From Petaurus breviceps papuanus (lineage: Eukaryota > Chordata > Mammalia > Diprotodontia > Petauridae), in contig JAMXIF010000086.1 of NCBI GenBank assembly GCA_028583685.1, positions 19,237,927 through 19,301,926 of the forward strand: a DNA stretch of 64,000 nucleotides. Reading direction: 5' to 3'. The notes beneath the pieces are model-generated. The model did not search any database. It was not told where the DNA came from and saw nothing but the letters and a program-made list of their open reading frames with translations. Numbering within the stretch: position 1 is the first letter of the stretch; each line of letters begins with the position of its first letter. Below are positions 34,953 to 45,747 of this stretch, one piece after another. The position numbers and the translations under genes are program-made.

Positions 34953-36022
34953 TGTAATGCCATGCCAAGCAAAGGCACCTTCCCAAGGTTCAAAATACTA
35001 GCATAGGTGCTCTCCATTTCATTCAGTGAAAAATTAAGAACAGAGAAGATCAAAATATGACATCATTCAAAATACAGCATTTACTAAGTGTGATTCAATA
35101 ATCTCCAAGTACTACCCCCAAGTGTGATTTAACCAAGTACCACCCCACCCCAGGAGTTACATTCTTTTAATCATTTACAAAGCCCCTGTTCTAAATACTA
35201 CTCCACCCCTAGGCTGTACCTTCATTTAGTCCATCACAAAGCCCCTCTTCTCAAATGGAGATTAGTTTCCAATCATAAGTAAAGTACATTCATTTGTTCA
35301 ATCACAGAGCACAAAAAGGTCAAAAGTTCCCCACCCTTGGATCACAATTGAATCTACCCCAGAGTTACAACAAGCTTAAGCACAGCACTTAATACCCAAA
35401 TGGAGGTCTTTTCTTCATCTGGACAGGAGGCAAGTTCTCAGCAATCTTTGTTCCTGGGGAGACAAAGCTTAGCAAGGCCACAAGATACATTGTCAGTCTC
35501 TTCATTAATTCATTCTCTGTCTGCAGAACAGTCCTAGGACCCCTGAAAACATTAGCAAAACCCTCTTCCAGGATTTCTGTAAACATACAACAAGAAAATC
35601 CTTCTTCAAGGCTTCTGAACCAACAGCAAGGTTCCAAGGCCTCTGCAACAACAGCACTGTCCTTCACCAGTGGACAAATATGGCAAAACAACATCAAAAC
35701 AGACAGACAAAGTACCAGCAAAACAGCCATGTCTCCTCAATCCTTGGCAGCTCCGACGGCAGGTCTCAAAAGTCCTGGGCAATTCAAAGTGGCCATCAGC
35801 AATCCTCTCAGTCTCTCTCTGCCCCCAAAAGGGTACTGCTTCCAAAAAGTTCTTCTGCCTCTCTCTTGTGTCTCTCTAAATTTACGTCACCAGCTCCTCC
35901 CAGTTCAGCCCTCTCTTTTCACGTCAACAAGTCCATCCCATAAGTGGGATTCACAAGCTCTGGGTTTTAACACCAAAAACCAAGCCAATACAGGGGGATC
36001 TTTATATTCCATTACTATTACA
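34953..36022. mobile_element. Solo LTR (fossil), 1.07 kb, with 5-bp TSD
   Basis: Starts TGTAATGCCATGCC and ends ACTATTACA, an inverted TGTAAT/ATTACA end pair. ACCAT lies exactly outside both ends (34948-34952, 36023-36027). Long, C-rich, no internal retroviral region, hence a solo LTR. Orientation was not resolved. Frames of 80-145 codons inside it are chance. It is inserted near an L2 relic. Confidence 0.8.
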
Positions 36023-36101
36023 ACCATATGTACAGATATATCAAAACAAGGTAGGGAAAGGGAAGGAGATGAACAGGAGAGAAGACAATACTCAAGCGTG
36101 A

Positions 36102-36290
36102 GGGTCTTAGCCTTTTTTGTATTATGGATCCTTTTTACAGTCTGGGGGTTGGGGGGAAGCCTCTGAACCCCATTTGCAGAGTAATTTTTAAATGCATGAA
36201 ATACATAGCACTATAAAGGAAGTCATTTATTGAAACAGGTATCAGATTAATCAGACAGGTTCAAGGCCTCAGGTTAAAAACCATTGTTTT
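36102..36290. repeat. Ancient hAT-like MITE relic
   Basis: 'gagggtcttagccttttttgtattatggatcc' to 'ggcctcaggttaaaaacc' is the reverse arrangement of the relic at 8641-8800. Confidence 0.45.
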
Positions 36291-36559
36291 AGGAATGCTT
36301 GAGTTGGAAAAAAAACACAAAACAAAATATTAAATTTATGTAGGGGGATAGAAGGTGTAGGGGAGAACTGTGCAGAGAAAGTTTTATGGAACAAAAGTGG
36401 CACCTAAGCTGAGCCTTTAAGGGAGAATTAGGTATTTGAGAGGTTGAGATGAGGAGGGAATGCACTCGTAGGGAGGTATTATCATTTTATTCAAATATAT
36501 GAAGTGGGAAATGGTGTGTTGAAATCAAGAAACAACTTTTAGTCCAATTGGTCTGGAAT

Positions 36560-36800
36560 CACTAAGTCAATCAAGCATTTAAGTGCCTACTCTGTTCCAG
36601 GCATTGGGGATACAAAGACAAAAAATGCAACCATTACTGTTCTCAAGCTGCTCACGTTCTATTGGGGGACTGTATGGAGGGGAAGAATGTGAAATACGGC
36701 CAGAAAGTTTGAATTAATCCAGATAGATAGAGAGCTTTATGGTTTAGGCTAAAGAATTTGTATTTCACTGTTGAGATAACAGTCACTGAGGATTTTCAGT
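36560..36800 (-). repeat. L2 3'-end relic
   Basis: 'aagcatttaagtgcctactctgttccaggcattggggatacaaa' and 'ctcaagctgctcacgttctattggggg'. Confidence 0.65.
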
Positions 36801-38100
36801 CGGTGGAGCGTCACAGTCAAGACCCATGCTTCAAGAAATCTTTTATAGAATTTATTCAATATATTTACTTAAATTTTTCATTACTATAGAACTAAATCTC
36901 AGTGCTAATAATTTATTTTAAAAGTTCTTCAGGATAAAGAATGCAGTCTAGAGAAAATTAGTGTCTTATTTACTGTTTTCAAGAGAGTACTATTCACTTA
37001 AACATTTCTAAAGCACCAGCCATATACAAGACACTAAGTTAAGCACTGAGAGTTAGGGAGAGCATTTTACCCTTTACTTGGCAGTACTTTCTTTACTCTT
37101 TATTTTTATGTAGGGCACATTTTCTAGAGCAAAGACCAAACTTTTATTTTAACTAGTAGGACTTTTTACATACGTGAGAAAAAGTGTATTATAATATATA
37201 TTGTTATTCCATGACTTAAGTTTTATAACTTCAACTATTAAAAGCATGTTTTTTCCCTCTTAGATTCTCTTCCTGAAATGTGTGTATGATGGCAACAGGT
37301 GGCAATATTTTCTCATCTTGTGGTTGAGCCAGTAGTTTTTGTTACCTGAAATGGAGACCTGCAACTATTAATTTTCCTTATTTCTCATAAATAAACTTTA
37401 AAAATTTAACTTATTAAAAAAATTCAACTTATTATTTCATACAGGGATCTCCTAGTTAGCAGGTTTTCTACTACTGCAAATTGGCACCTTCTTTGCAAAT
37501 TATATGGTACTAAGCATTGTCTGGAATGCTGAGAATTTAAGTGAATGGTTCCAAGTCACACAAGCCAATATGTGTCAGAAACAGGACATGAATCTAGGTC
37601 TTCATGACTCGTAGACCACTTCTATGTGCTATGCCATGATGCTTCTCCTTATTAAAATGCAAACTCCAATGAAATACATACATGTTCAATAAGAGATTTC
37701 TTTTAAAATCAGCTATCTTTAAAGAAATTTTCACTGTTGTTGCTGGATGTGTAAATTAAAGCATTCTGGATATCAGTTTGGAATTACACAAGACAAATGA
37801 CTAAGCTTGTTATACTCCCTGACCAAGTGATACCATCACATTGAGCTTATTCCTCAGGAAGGTAAAAAACAAAAAAGATCTAGTTTGTACCAAAATATCG
37901 ATATATATCTGGTGATAGAAAAGAACTGAAAACTATTGGGTCCTCGCCACTTGGGAATATCAGACTGAACTTGGATGTCTGAATATAATGGGGTATCAGT
38001 TATTGTATAGCAAGAAATACATGACAAAAATATAAGAATTAAGAAAACCAAGGAAGATGTATGTGAATTGATGCAGAGTTTACAAACTGCTTTCTTCTCA
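36801..38100. other. Intronic DNA with one MIR relic
   Basis: A - strand MIR word block lies at 37540-37640 ('gtcacacaagcc', 'ctaggtcttcatgactc'). The rest is unassigned. Confidence 0.45.
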
Positions 38101-38220
38101 GTAGCCCTTAAGAGCAGGTAGTGCAACTTATCCTATTTTACAGATGAGGAAAGTGAGGCACAAAAAGTTTAAGTAACTTGCCCAGGGTCACATAATTAGC
38201 AGAAGTTGTAGCCAATACTT
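38100..38220 (-). repeat. MIR relic
   Basis: 'tattttacagatgaggaaagtgaggcacaaaaagtttaagtaacttgcccagggtcacataattagc' is reverse-complement MIR core. Confidence 0.7.
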
Positions 38221-38489
38221 GGAACATAGAGCTTCTAAATTTAAGTACACGACTCTGTACTGCGCTGTGACCGCAGACATAATACCGCAAGTAGAGTTGT
38301 GCCTAAATATTGTCTGTATTTGTTTTCCTCATTCCACTCGTCTTACATATCAAGGATTTTTTTTAAGAAAAAGAAAAAGTGAAAAAAATCTGACAGTATA
38401 TGCAGTTTTTCCACACTTATGGATCTTCCATCTTTAAAAAGGAATGAGAAATGTGTTCTTTTATCTTTGTTGGGCCAATGCTTGTTTTG

Positions 38490-39050
38490 CTTTGTTTTTG
38501 AAAAATTGACAAAATTCAATTTTGATTGTTTTGTGATTGTTCTTTCCATCTACATTGCTGCAGTCTTGTGTAATTTTTTTTTGTCTCTTGCCTACTTCAC
38601 TTTGTATCACCTTATATAAATCTTTCTGTGCTTCCTTTATATTCATCATTTCTTATAGCACAATAATCACAAACTAAAACATGTTTTATGTTATATTTAT
38701 TAAAATGACCAATAATACCAGAAATGTATGTTGTATCATAGTTTTAGTCTATAGCAGGAGGTATGTGAGAGATTTCAAGACAGGAATTGTAATGAGTCAT
38801 ATGACCATTTAAGTAAATAAAAAGAAAACCATATACCATGGGCAACTGTTTCTAAATCTTTGCTGATACAAAGAATGTTGTTTAAAACTATTTTGCTGTA
38901 CATGGGATATTTTATCAATGACCTCCTTGGTCAGAGGGCATGGACATTTTAATCACTTTATTTGCATAATTCCAAATTGCTTTCCAGAATGATTGCACTC
39001 ATTTCCATAATATTCCATAATAATTCCACCAACAATAGACTGTTTGCTTT
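38490..39050 (-). mobile_element. L1 3' end relic
   Basis: 'cttcactttgtatcaccttat', 'catcatttcttatagcacaata', 'caaattgctttccagaatgatt' are the L1 tail words in reverse complement. 38660-38850 interrupts them and is unassigned. Confidence 0.5.
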
Positions 39051-39339
39051 GAATAGAGTTGTGCCTCAGGATGAATGACCTGCTGTTACCTTTATTTTGG
39101 ACTGAAATTTTGAGAAAAAAATCCTGTTGTGACCTCTAACAATTTTTTTTAAATCATCCTAATAACTATTAAACTATTTGATATTTATGACTATATCTCA
39201 CATAAGCCTCTGTCTCTTATATAACAATTTGCATATTCTTCCTTTGAAATAGGTTGTCAGTGGTATCTAGAAGACATTGTCAAAATTCTATAGTAGCAGG
39301 ATACATATTGAATCTTTGTTATAATTTGTCTTTCTACAG

Positions 39340-39509
39340 CCGTGTATGATAGGATGCGAGCAGATCAGAAAAAATTTGGTAAAGCATCATGGGCAGCAGC
39401 AGCTGAAAGGATGGAAAAACTTCAGTATGCAGTTTCAAAGGAAACTCTGCAGATGATGAGAGCTAAAGAAATCTGTTTGGAACAGAAGAAACATGCATTA
39501 AAAGAAGAG
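39340..39509 (+). CDS. JMY: JMY internal coding exon C (coiled coil)
   Basis: This exon begins with cc to complete an Ala codon and encodes AVYDRMRADQKKFGKASW... to ...EICLEQKKHALKEE. The acceptor is ttctacag and the donor is gaagag|gtaaca. Its 170 nt plus the one base carried over restore phase 0. The composition (heptad-like Leu/Ala/Met spacing, many Lys and Glu) is that of the JMY central coiled coil. One visible difference from my memory of human JMY is Lys for Arg in the EQ(R/K)KHALKEE stretch, a conservative change. Confidence 0.95.
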
Positions 39510-39639
39510 GTAACATTGTATTAAAATGATGAAACCTTTCCAGTTGGAAAAGTGGGAAAAAATTAAACTTAGTGTCTTTGATATTATTCTGTGTCTTTTT
39601 CCTTGCATAGATAACTGGCCTTTTTTGATCATATTAGAC

Positions 39640-39975
39640 ATGTATAATTAGAATCACAGAGCTGGAAAGTACCTTAAGAAACCACCTAGTCCAACCTGTG
39701 CTTGAATGAATTTCCTTCCTGTAGAGACATTTTATTTCCCACCTTGGATAGCTCTAATTAATAGGATTCTTCTCCACCCCCCTTATATTAAGATTAAATC
39801 AACTTCTCTACTGTTTTCACATTTTTGCCCTTTTCTCCACTCTAGCTAAGCAGAACCATTGTAATCCCTTTTCCACACTGAGGCTTTTCAAATACTTGAA
39901 GAAAACTTACCATTCCCACATTGGCTCTTCCCCTGAGTCTTCTTATCCAAGCTAAACAAATCCAGGTTCTTTAAC
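39640..39975 (-). repeat. CR1/L3-like LINE 3' relic
   Basis: 'agaatcacagagctggaaagtaccttaagaaaccacctagtcca' to 'ccaagctaaacaaatccaggttctttaac' follows the same order as the CR1 relic at 25735. Confidence 0.55.
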
Positions 39976-39982
39976 TGATTAT

Positions 39983-42109
39983 TTTTAAAATAAATTTTAT
40001 TAGTATCTTCTGTGTTTACATCCCCTATATTTCTCAATTTAGTCCTCCCTTTCCTCTGAGAGGGCCATCGCTTATACCACAGTGAATTGAAGAAAAGGAA
40101 AAAACCCATAGTCTTCCATTTATAGAAACAGAGTAGAGGTACTTCTCATATTTCTTCTTTTGGGTCAAGATGGGTACCATTTAGTTTCATCTGTTTGGTT
40201 GTTTATTTTTTTCTATTTACATTGTTGTCATTGTACGTAGTATTTTCCTGGGTCTTGCTTGCTTTTGCTTTTCAGAGACTAGGATTCAGAGACTTTTCAG
40301 AGACTGGGTGCCTATAATCATTATCACATCACTTCAAGGATAATAATCTTAAAAAGATGGCCTTATTTCAGGGAAAAGCTTGAATATTTAAAAAAAATCT
40401 TCACATAGTCTCCTAAAAGCAGTCTAGCCAACTCTCCTCCTGTTTTATTCTAGACCTAATGCATTGCCTGTTTGAGGCATCTGTCTTAAGAAAGCTGTAC
40501 TGAAGACCAACTCTGTGGGTTGTTCATTTAATTGTATGTCATCGTCTGGATAAAAGTGTTTTATAATCTGCCAAGTTTTCCATCTGTGGACAGTGCAACC
40601 TTACTCTTTGAATAACCGTGGATACGTTTAGTAGACTTAACAGTGATCCAGAGCTTGCTTAACAATTGGAATAATGTAATCAATGAACAGGAGCACCTGG
40701 AAGACCTCAATATTTATTGCAGATTCCTCTTTTTACTATATTCTGAACATCCTCCATCAAAGTGTTAAACAACTTGGGTAAACATACTTTTTTCTGTTTT
40801 ATATACTTCACTTGATCTTGATACAGTTGACACTCACCCATTAGTGACTTTTCTTTTTGGGTCTTGTCAGTGTACTGTGAGTTATGGACATTAAGATGAT
40901 TTTACTCACGAGAAGAGAAAAATGAATTATTGATCCCATCCCATATGAATGTTGTTCCAATAAAGACTTTGTAATAGTACCTTGTAATTTAGTTTTTGAA
41001 AGACTACATAAATTTTAGGGAATATGTTCATTTAAAGGTGCTATCTTGTCTATTAAAAATATTTGGCTCCTCTGATATGACAAAATTGGAAATTTCAAAA
41101 CAAAACAAAAACTTCAAATAGCAGTGCTAGACTTGAGACAATTTTTTAAAATTTAAAAACTGAACACACCAAGATTCTGTTTCACTGTCTAAATTTCTAT
41201 TATCCACAATTACTAGTGCTACCTCTTTTTCTCCCTGTTCCCTTTCATGTGTACTGAATTCCCCCTCAGGTTCCAGAAAACTAAATTTAAGAGAGCAGAA
41301 ACAGCAGCAGGACATAGTAAATACCTTCCAGGACCAATGTTTTGGAAAGGAATCAGGATGAATCTGAACTCTGGGAGTAGCTGCTTAATTCTATTTTTTC
41401 AGTAGCATACTACAGTCCAATCCAACAACCATTTATTAAGTGGATACTATGAATAAGCCACTTTGCCAGCCACTGGCAATATGACAACAAGAAAAAGAAA
41501 TCTTTATCCTCAAGGAGGTTTGAATCTACCTTCTTCATATATGTATAGCATGTTTGTGTTCATATATGTGTGAAATTACAGCATACATGTATGCTGTAAT
41601 TATAGAAGTAAGTTCATCTTGAATCTCTTTTATTACTCGTAAGTCATAGATTTTTCAGGTAAGATAAAGTAATAGAAGATAAACTTGATTTTTTTTGTAA
41701 ACCACTTAGCACCATTGAAATTTCAGAAATTATAGAGCATACACAGAATATTTTGGAAATAATTTCTGTTACTGAAGTCATAGAGATTCTCTTTGCCATT
41801 GTCAAATTAAAAATTGCAGCAAATTTAGGACAAATAAAAGTAAAGACATTTTGTTGGAGGACATCTTATAAGGCAGGGGTTTATGTTATATCTAATTAAA
41901 TATTGTTTTGGGGTGGGAAAGTATTTGTTGCTAACAAATAATAAGTGCAGTGGGATTTTATATTTTCTACACCTCTTCCATAGGTCACTGTGCTATGTAA
42001 CATTGTGAAACCTGACAGTTCCTTTTGAATTTTCGTTCATGCTAAAGTTCCTTTTTGCATAGATGATTTTTATAAAGATTATATGGAGATGAAAAAGTGG
42101 ACATATGGA
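39983..42109. other. Intronic DNA: L1 tail fragment, L2 tail, palindrome
   Basis: 39983-40290 is a - strand L1 tail fragment. 41410-41535 is a - strand L2 3' end. 41574-41601 is a perfect 28-bp palindrome. The rest is unassigned; no coding potential seen. Confidence 0.45.
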
Positions 42110-42340
42110 TGTATAGTTGTTGATGTCTTCTCAGTTACCCCAGCCTGGGAGGGAGGTACAGGGAGGGATAATTGAGAAGAGGGGAGGGAAGAGGCGAGGT
42201 GAGGTGAGGAGGTGATGAGTTAAGTTTTGGCTATGTTGTGTTTAAGATGTCTATGGAACCTCCAGCTGGATATGTCCATAGGCAGTTGGAAATGTGAGAT
42301 TGGAGGTTAGCAGAAAGGGTAGAGCTAGATAAGTAAACGA
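42110..42340 (-). repeat. L2 relic
   Basis: 'tttaagatgtctatggaacctccagctggatatgtcc' is reverse-complement L2 ORF2 region. It abuts an opposite-strand L2. Confidence 0.55.
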
Positions 42341-43130
42341 CTTCTCTTTTACTGTTGAGTTCCTCCAGACTTGCAATCTAGGTGTCATCGATGACTTTTC
42401 ATTCTCTCTTAAGCCCACCCCACCCCCATCTCCCATCCAGCCTCTTTCTAAGGCCTGTCAATTTTATCTTCATAGCATCTCTTATGCATGTTCCCTTTTC
42501 TCTTCTGACATTGCCACCACTCTGGTCCTCATCATCTCACACCCTGGACTATTACAATAGTAATGGTTAGTATCTTGTTTCAAGGTTCTTCTGACTCCAG
42601 TCCATCCCCCACTCAGCTCTTAAAGTGATCTTCTAAAGTCCAAGCATGACTATTTTACCCCTCCCCCCCCAAAACCACCCCAACAATCAGATATAAAATA
42701 CATTTAAACCCATTCATAACCTGAACCCTCCCCCCCTTTCCAGGTTTCTTACCCCTTACAACCTATCCCACTTCTGGTCCTCCTCCCCCAACCCTACTAT
42801 GTACTCTGCAATCCAGTGACAGTGGCCTCTTATACTCCCAGCTTTTTCAATGACTGTCCCCCATGCCTGGAATGTTTACTTTCCTCATCTCTGCCTTCTA
42901 GATTCCCTCAAATCTCAGCTAAAACTGTACCTTCTACAGGAAGCCTCTGTTGTTTATTTCCAGTTTATCATGCATGTAACTTTTTTTGTACATAATTATT
43001 TGCATGTTTTCTCTTTCTCATTGGACTTGTAGGCTCCTTAAGAGCAGAAGATGGTCTTTTGCCTTCCTTTGTATCTCTAGTGTTTAGTTAGCACAGTGCC
43101 TGGTTCTTAATAAATGTTTACTGATTGACT
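42341..43130 (+). repeat. L2 3' half relic
   Basis: Runs from 'cctccagacttgcaatctaggtgtcatc' through 'gcccccatgcctggaatg-type' words to the L2 3' end 'cttaataaatgtttactgattgac'. Confidence 0.75.
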
Positions 43131-43139
43131 AACCTTCGT

Positions 43140-44968
43140 TTGGTTTTTCTATTACTCAAAAGTTAAACTTTCTTGTAGTGATCTCTTTATTTATATTGTT
43201 GTAGTAATTATACACACTACTCTCCTGGTTCTGCTTATTTTACTCTGCATCTGTTCATACAGATTTTGCTGAATTCTTCAGACTTGTCACTTATTAATAC
43301 AAAATACATTTTTTCAGATGTTCCCCAATTTATGGACCCCCATTTTGCTTCTAATCCTTTGCTATCACAAAGAGTATTGCTTTTAATATTTTGTTTTTTT
43401 GTCTTTGATTTGCTGGTTATATGCCCAGTTATAGAACTTTTGAGTCAGAGTATAAACAGTTCAGTCATTTTTCCCCTGTGACTAAACATTTTCTATCATT
43501 TTCACTCCTTTCCCCATTGAAAAGGAAGAAAAACAATTCTTTTAACAGATAAGCAACATACATGCTCACATTTGTCATATCCAAAAATCTTTATTTCATT
43601 TTGCCTCTTGAATAAATCATCTCTCTATCAGGGAATGGGTAGTATGTATGCATCATCAACCATTGTATAATTGTGTTTGTTTATTGTGTTGATCATAGTT
43701 CTTGAGTCTTTACAGTGTTGTTATTATATAAATTGTTCTTGTTCTGTTTGCCTTACTCTATATCAATTCATGCAAGTCTTCCCAGGTTTATCTGAACCCC
43801 TTTTTTGTCACTGATGAAATTTTTTTTTTAAAGCAATCAGAGTTAAGTAAATTGCTCAAGGTTACACGGCCAGTTATTTCTGGGTGTGGTGCTAAGTATG
43901 TGAGCCCAGATTTGATCCCCAGGTCCACTGATGAAATTTTTGAACATTGTCCCCCTAAAGCCATTTTCCCAAAAACTCTGGGTTTTTTTTATTGTTCAGT
44001 TTTGCATTGTATGATGCTTTTTGGGAACGCACATGCTACATTGTAGCAGAACTGACTAAACTATACTTTGTTCTGCTATTCCCAAATTGATGAGCACCCA
44101 CATAGATTCCATTTCTTTGCCACTACAACAAGAGCAGCTATACATTTTTGTACATATGGTCCCTTTCCTCTTTCTTTGATATCTTGGGGTATAAGTTCAG
44201 TCTTGGAATTGCTGAGTCAAAGAGTATACATAGTATAGTGACTTGGGGTATAGCTCCATCCAGATTGCTTTCCAGAGAAGTTGTACCACTTCATTGTTCC
44301 ACTGACAATGCATTAATGGGTCTGTTTCCCCATAATCTCTCCAACATTTGTCATTTTACTTTTTAGCAACTTTGCAAATCTGGTGAGTGTGAAGTATGAC
44401 CTGTACTTTAATTTTTATTTCTCTAATTATTAATGATTTGGAACATTTTTCACATGGCTGTTGATGTCTTGGGTTTCTTCATTTGAAAATTGTCTCTTTG
44501 TTTTGTATCCTTTCACCATTTATCAGTTAGAGAGTGCTTCTTATTCTTACAAACTTCAATGAGCTCCTTGTGTATTTTGAAAATGAGATCTCTATCAAAG
44601 AAACTTGCTGCAAAGATGTTCCCCCAGTTAACTATTTCCCTTCTAATTTTAGCTATATTTGTTTTGTTTGTTCAGAAGTTTTGTATAATCAGTCTGAATT
44701 GAAATTGAGGACAATTAGATCACTTGACTGCTCCACCAGCAGTGCCTTGGTGTGCCTGTCTTTGCACAGCCCCTTCAATAGTCACTACTTTAATCTTTTC
44801 ACTTCATCTTTTTCAGTTTGCTTGGTGTAATGAGAAAGCTCAGATTTATTTTAAATTTGTTTCTTTTACTCTTAGTGATTGGAGTATGTTTTCAAGTGGT
44901 CATTTATAGTTTGCAGGGTTTTTTTTATACTTGAAATCCTTCATCCATTTATCTGTTGGTGTCAAGGC
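43140..44968 (-). mobile_element. L1 3' half relics in tandem
   Basis: 43140-43480 and 43490-44968 each contain the L1 tail in reverse complement. The second continues into ORF2 end sequence ('cattaatgggtctgtttccc', 'aaaatgagatctctatcaaa'). A SINE sits at 43821-43925 and a retrovirus fossil begins at the right edge. Confidence 0.65.
43821..43925 (-). mobile_element. tRNA-derived SINE, head truncated
   Basis: T-run, 'attgctcaaggttacacggccag', 'gagcccagatttgatcccc'. Flanks CACTGATGAAAT at 43809 and 43926. Confidence 0.85.
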
Positions 44969-45080
44969 TGTGTGGGGTACAGAGACCCTAACCCAAATTG
45001 ACTACTCAGAGACCTCTCAAAGTGAAGGTAGAAAGTTTTATTAGAATCTCACGAGAAGNNNNNNNNNNTACACACACACA
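44969..45080 (-). repeat. 3' LTR of the retrovirus fossil, truncated by an assembly gap
   Basis: Only about 90 bp of U5/R side and about 12 bp of the U3 edge are present around ten N (45059-45068). The partner LTR is 364 bp, so about 260 bp are missing from the assembly. Confidence 0.85.
45059..45068. other. Assembly gap (10 N)
   Basis: A run of N inside the left LTR of the retrovirus fossil; placeholder length, not real distance. Confidence 0.98.
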
Positions 45081-45582
45081 ATCCCTTCTCTTCTATACCC
45101 TACTGTGGTTTCTCATTAGAAATTTCTCAGCATTCTTTCACATTCCTTCTCCTCAAATAATCGGAGCATATTCTCACAACGCTTCTCTAAGTTATTGGTT
45201 CCTTCTGGTTCATCCCTTGTGGTGGTAGGTACTGGTTCCCAACCTTGCCCTTTTAAAACCATCAGTCTGATTCCCTCAGTAGTCTTTGTCTCCAATCTGA
45301 TCATTTTGGCAAGGGCATTTTGTACCATATTTGTGATCAACTTGATCATACATGGGAGGCATACAGGAATCAATATAATCCCACTAATAGCTACAAGCAG
45401 AAATCACAAGGCCTGTTTCCAACAACTTCCTCCAAACCAGGACCACCAAGATGTATGAAAAGGTGACTGCCACATCTGTACAGGGATATTGACTACAGCC
45501 CCGTTATTGTCAATTCTCATACAACAGTTGGATAAGTTGAGCTTCCCACATACCCCTCCTTCTTCAGCTAAAAGATAGTCTA

Positions 45583-45747
45583 GGGGTGGCTAGGTGGCTC
45601 AGTGAGTAAAGCGCCGGCCCCGGAATCAGGAGGACCCGAGTTCGGTTCTGGCCTCAGACACTTAACACCCACACAAAAAAACTAGCTGTGTAACCTTGGG
45701 CAAGTTACTTAACCCCAACTGCCCTCCAAAAGGCAAAATAAAAAAAG
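45583..45747 (+). mobile_element. tRNA-derived SINE inside the retrovirus fossil
   Basis: GGGGTGGCTAGGTGGCTCAG head and 'ttgggcaagttacttaaccccaactgcc' core. Flanking AGTCTA words form a short duplication. It is younger than the retrovirus and implies SINE activity after that insertion. Confidence 0.88.

Noticed and set aside
35729-36166. 145-codon frame and its overlapping frames
   Set aside because: They lie in the solo LTR and its flank, have low-complexity Ser/Pro composition and overlap in several frames on both strands.
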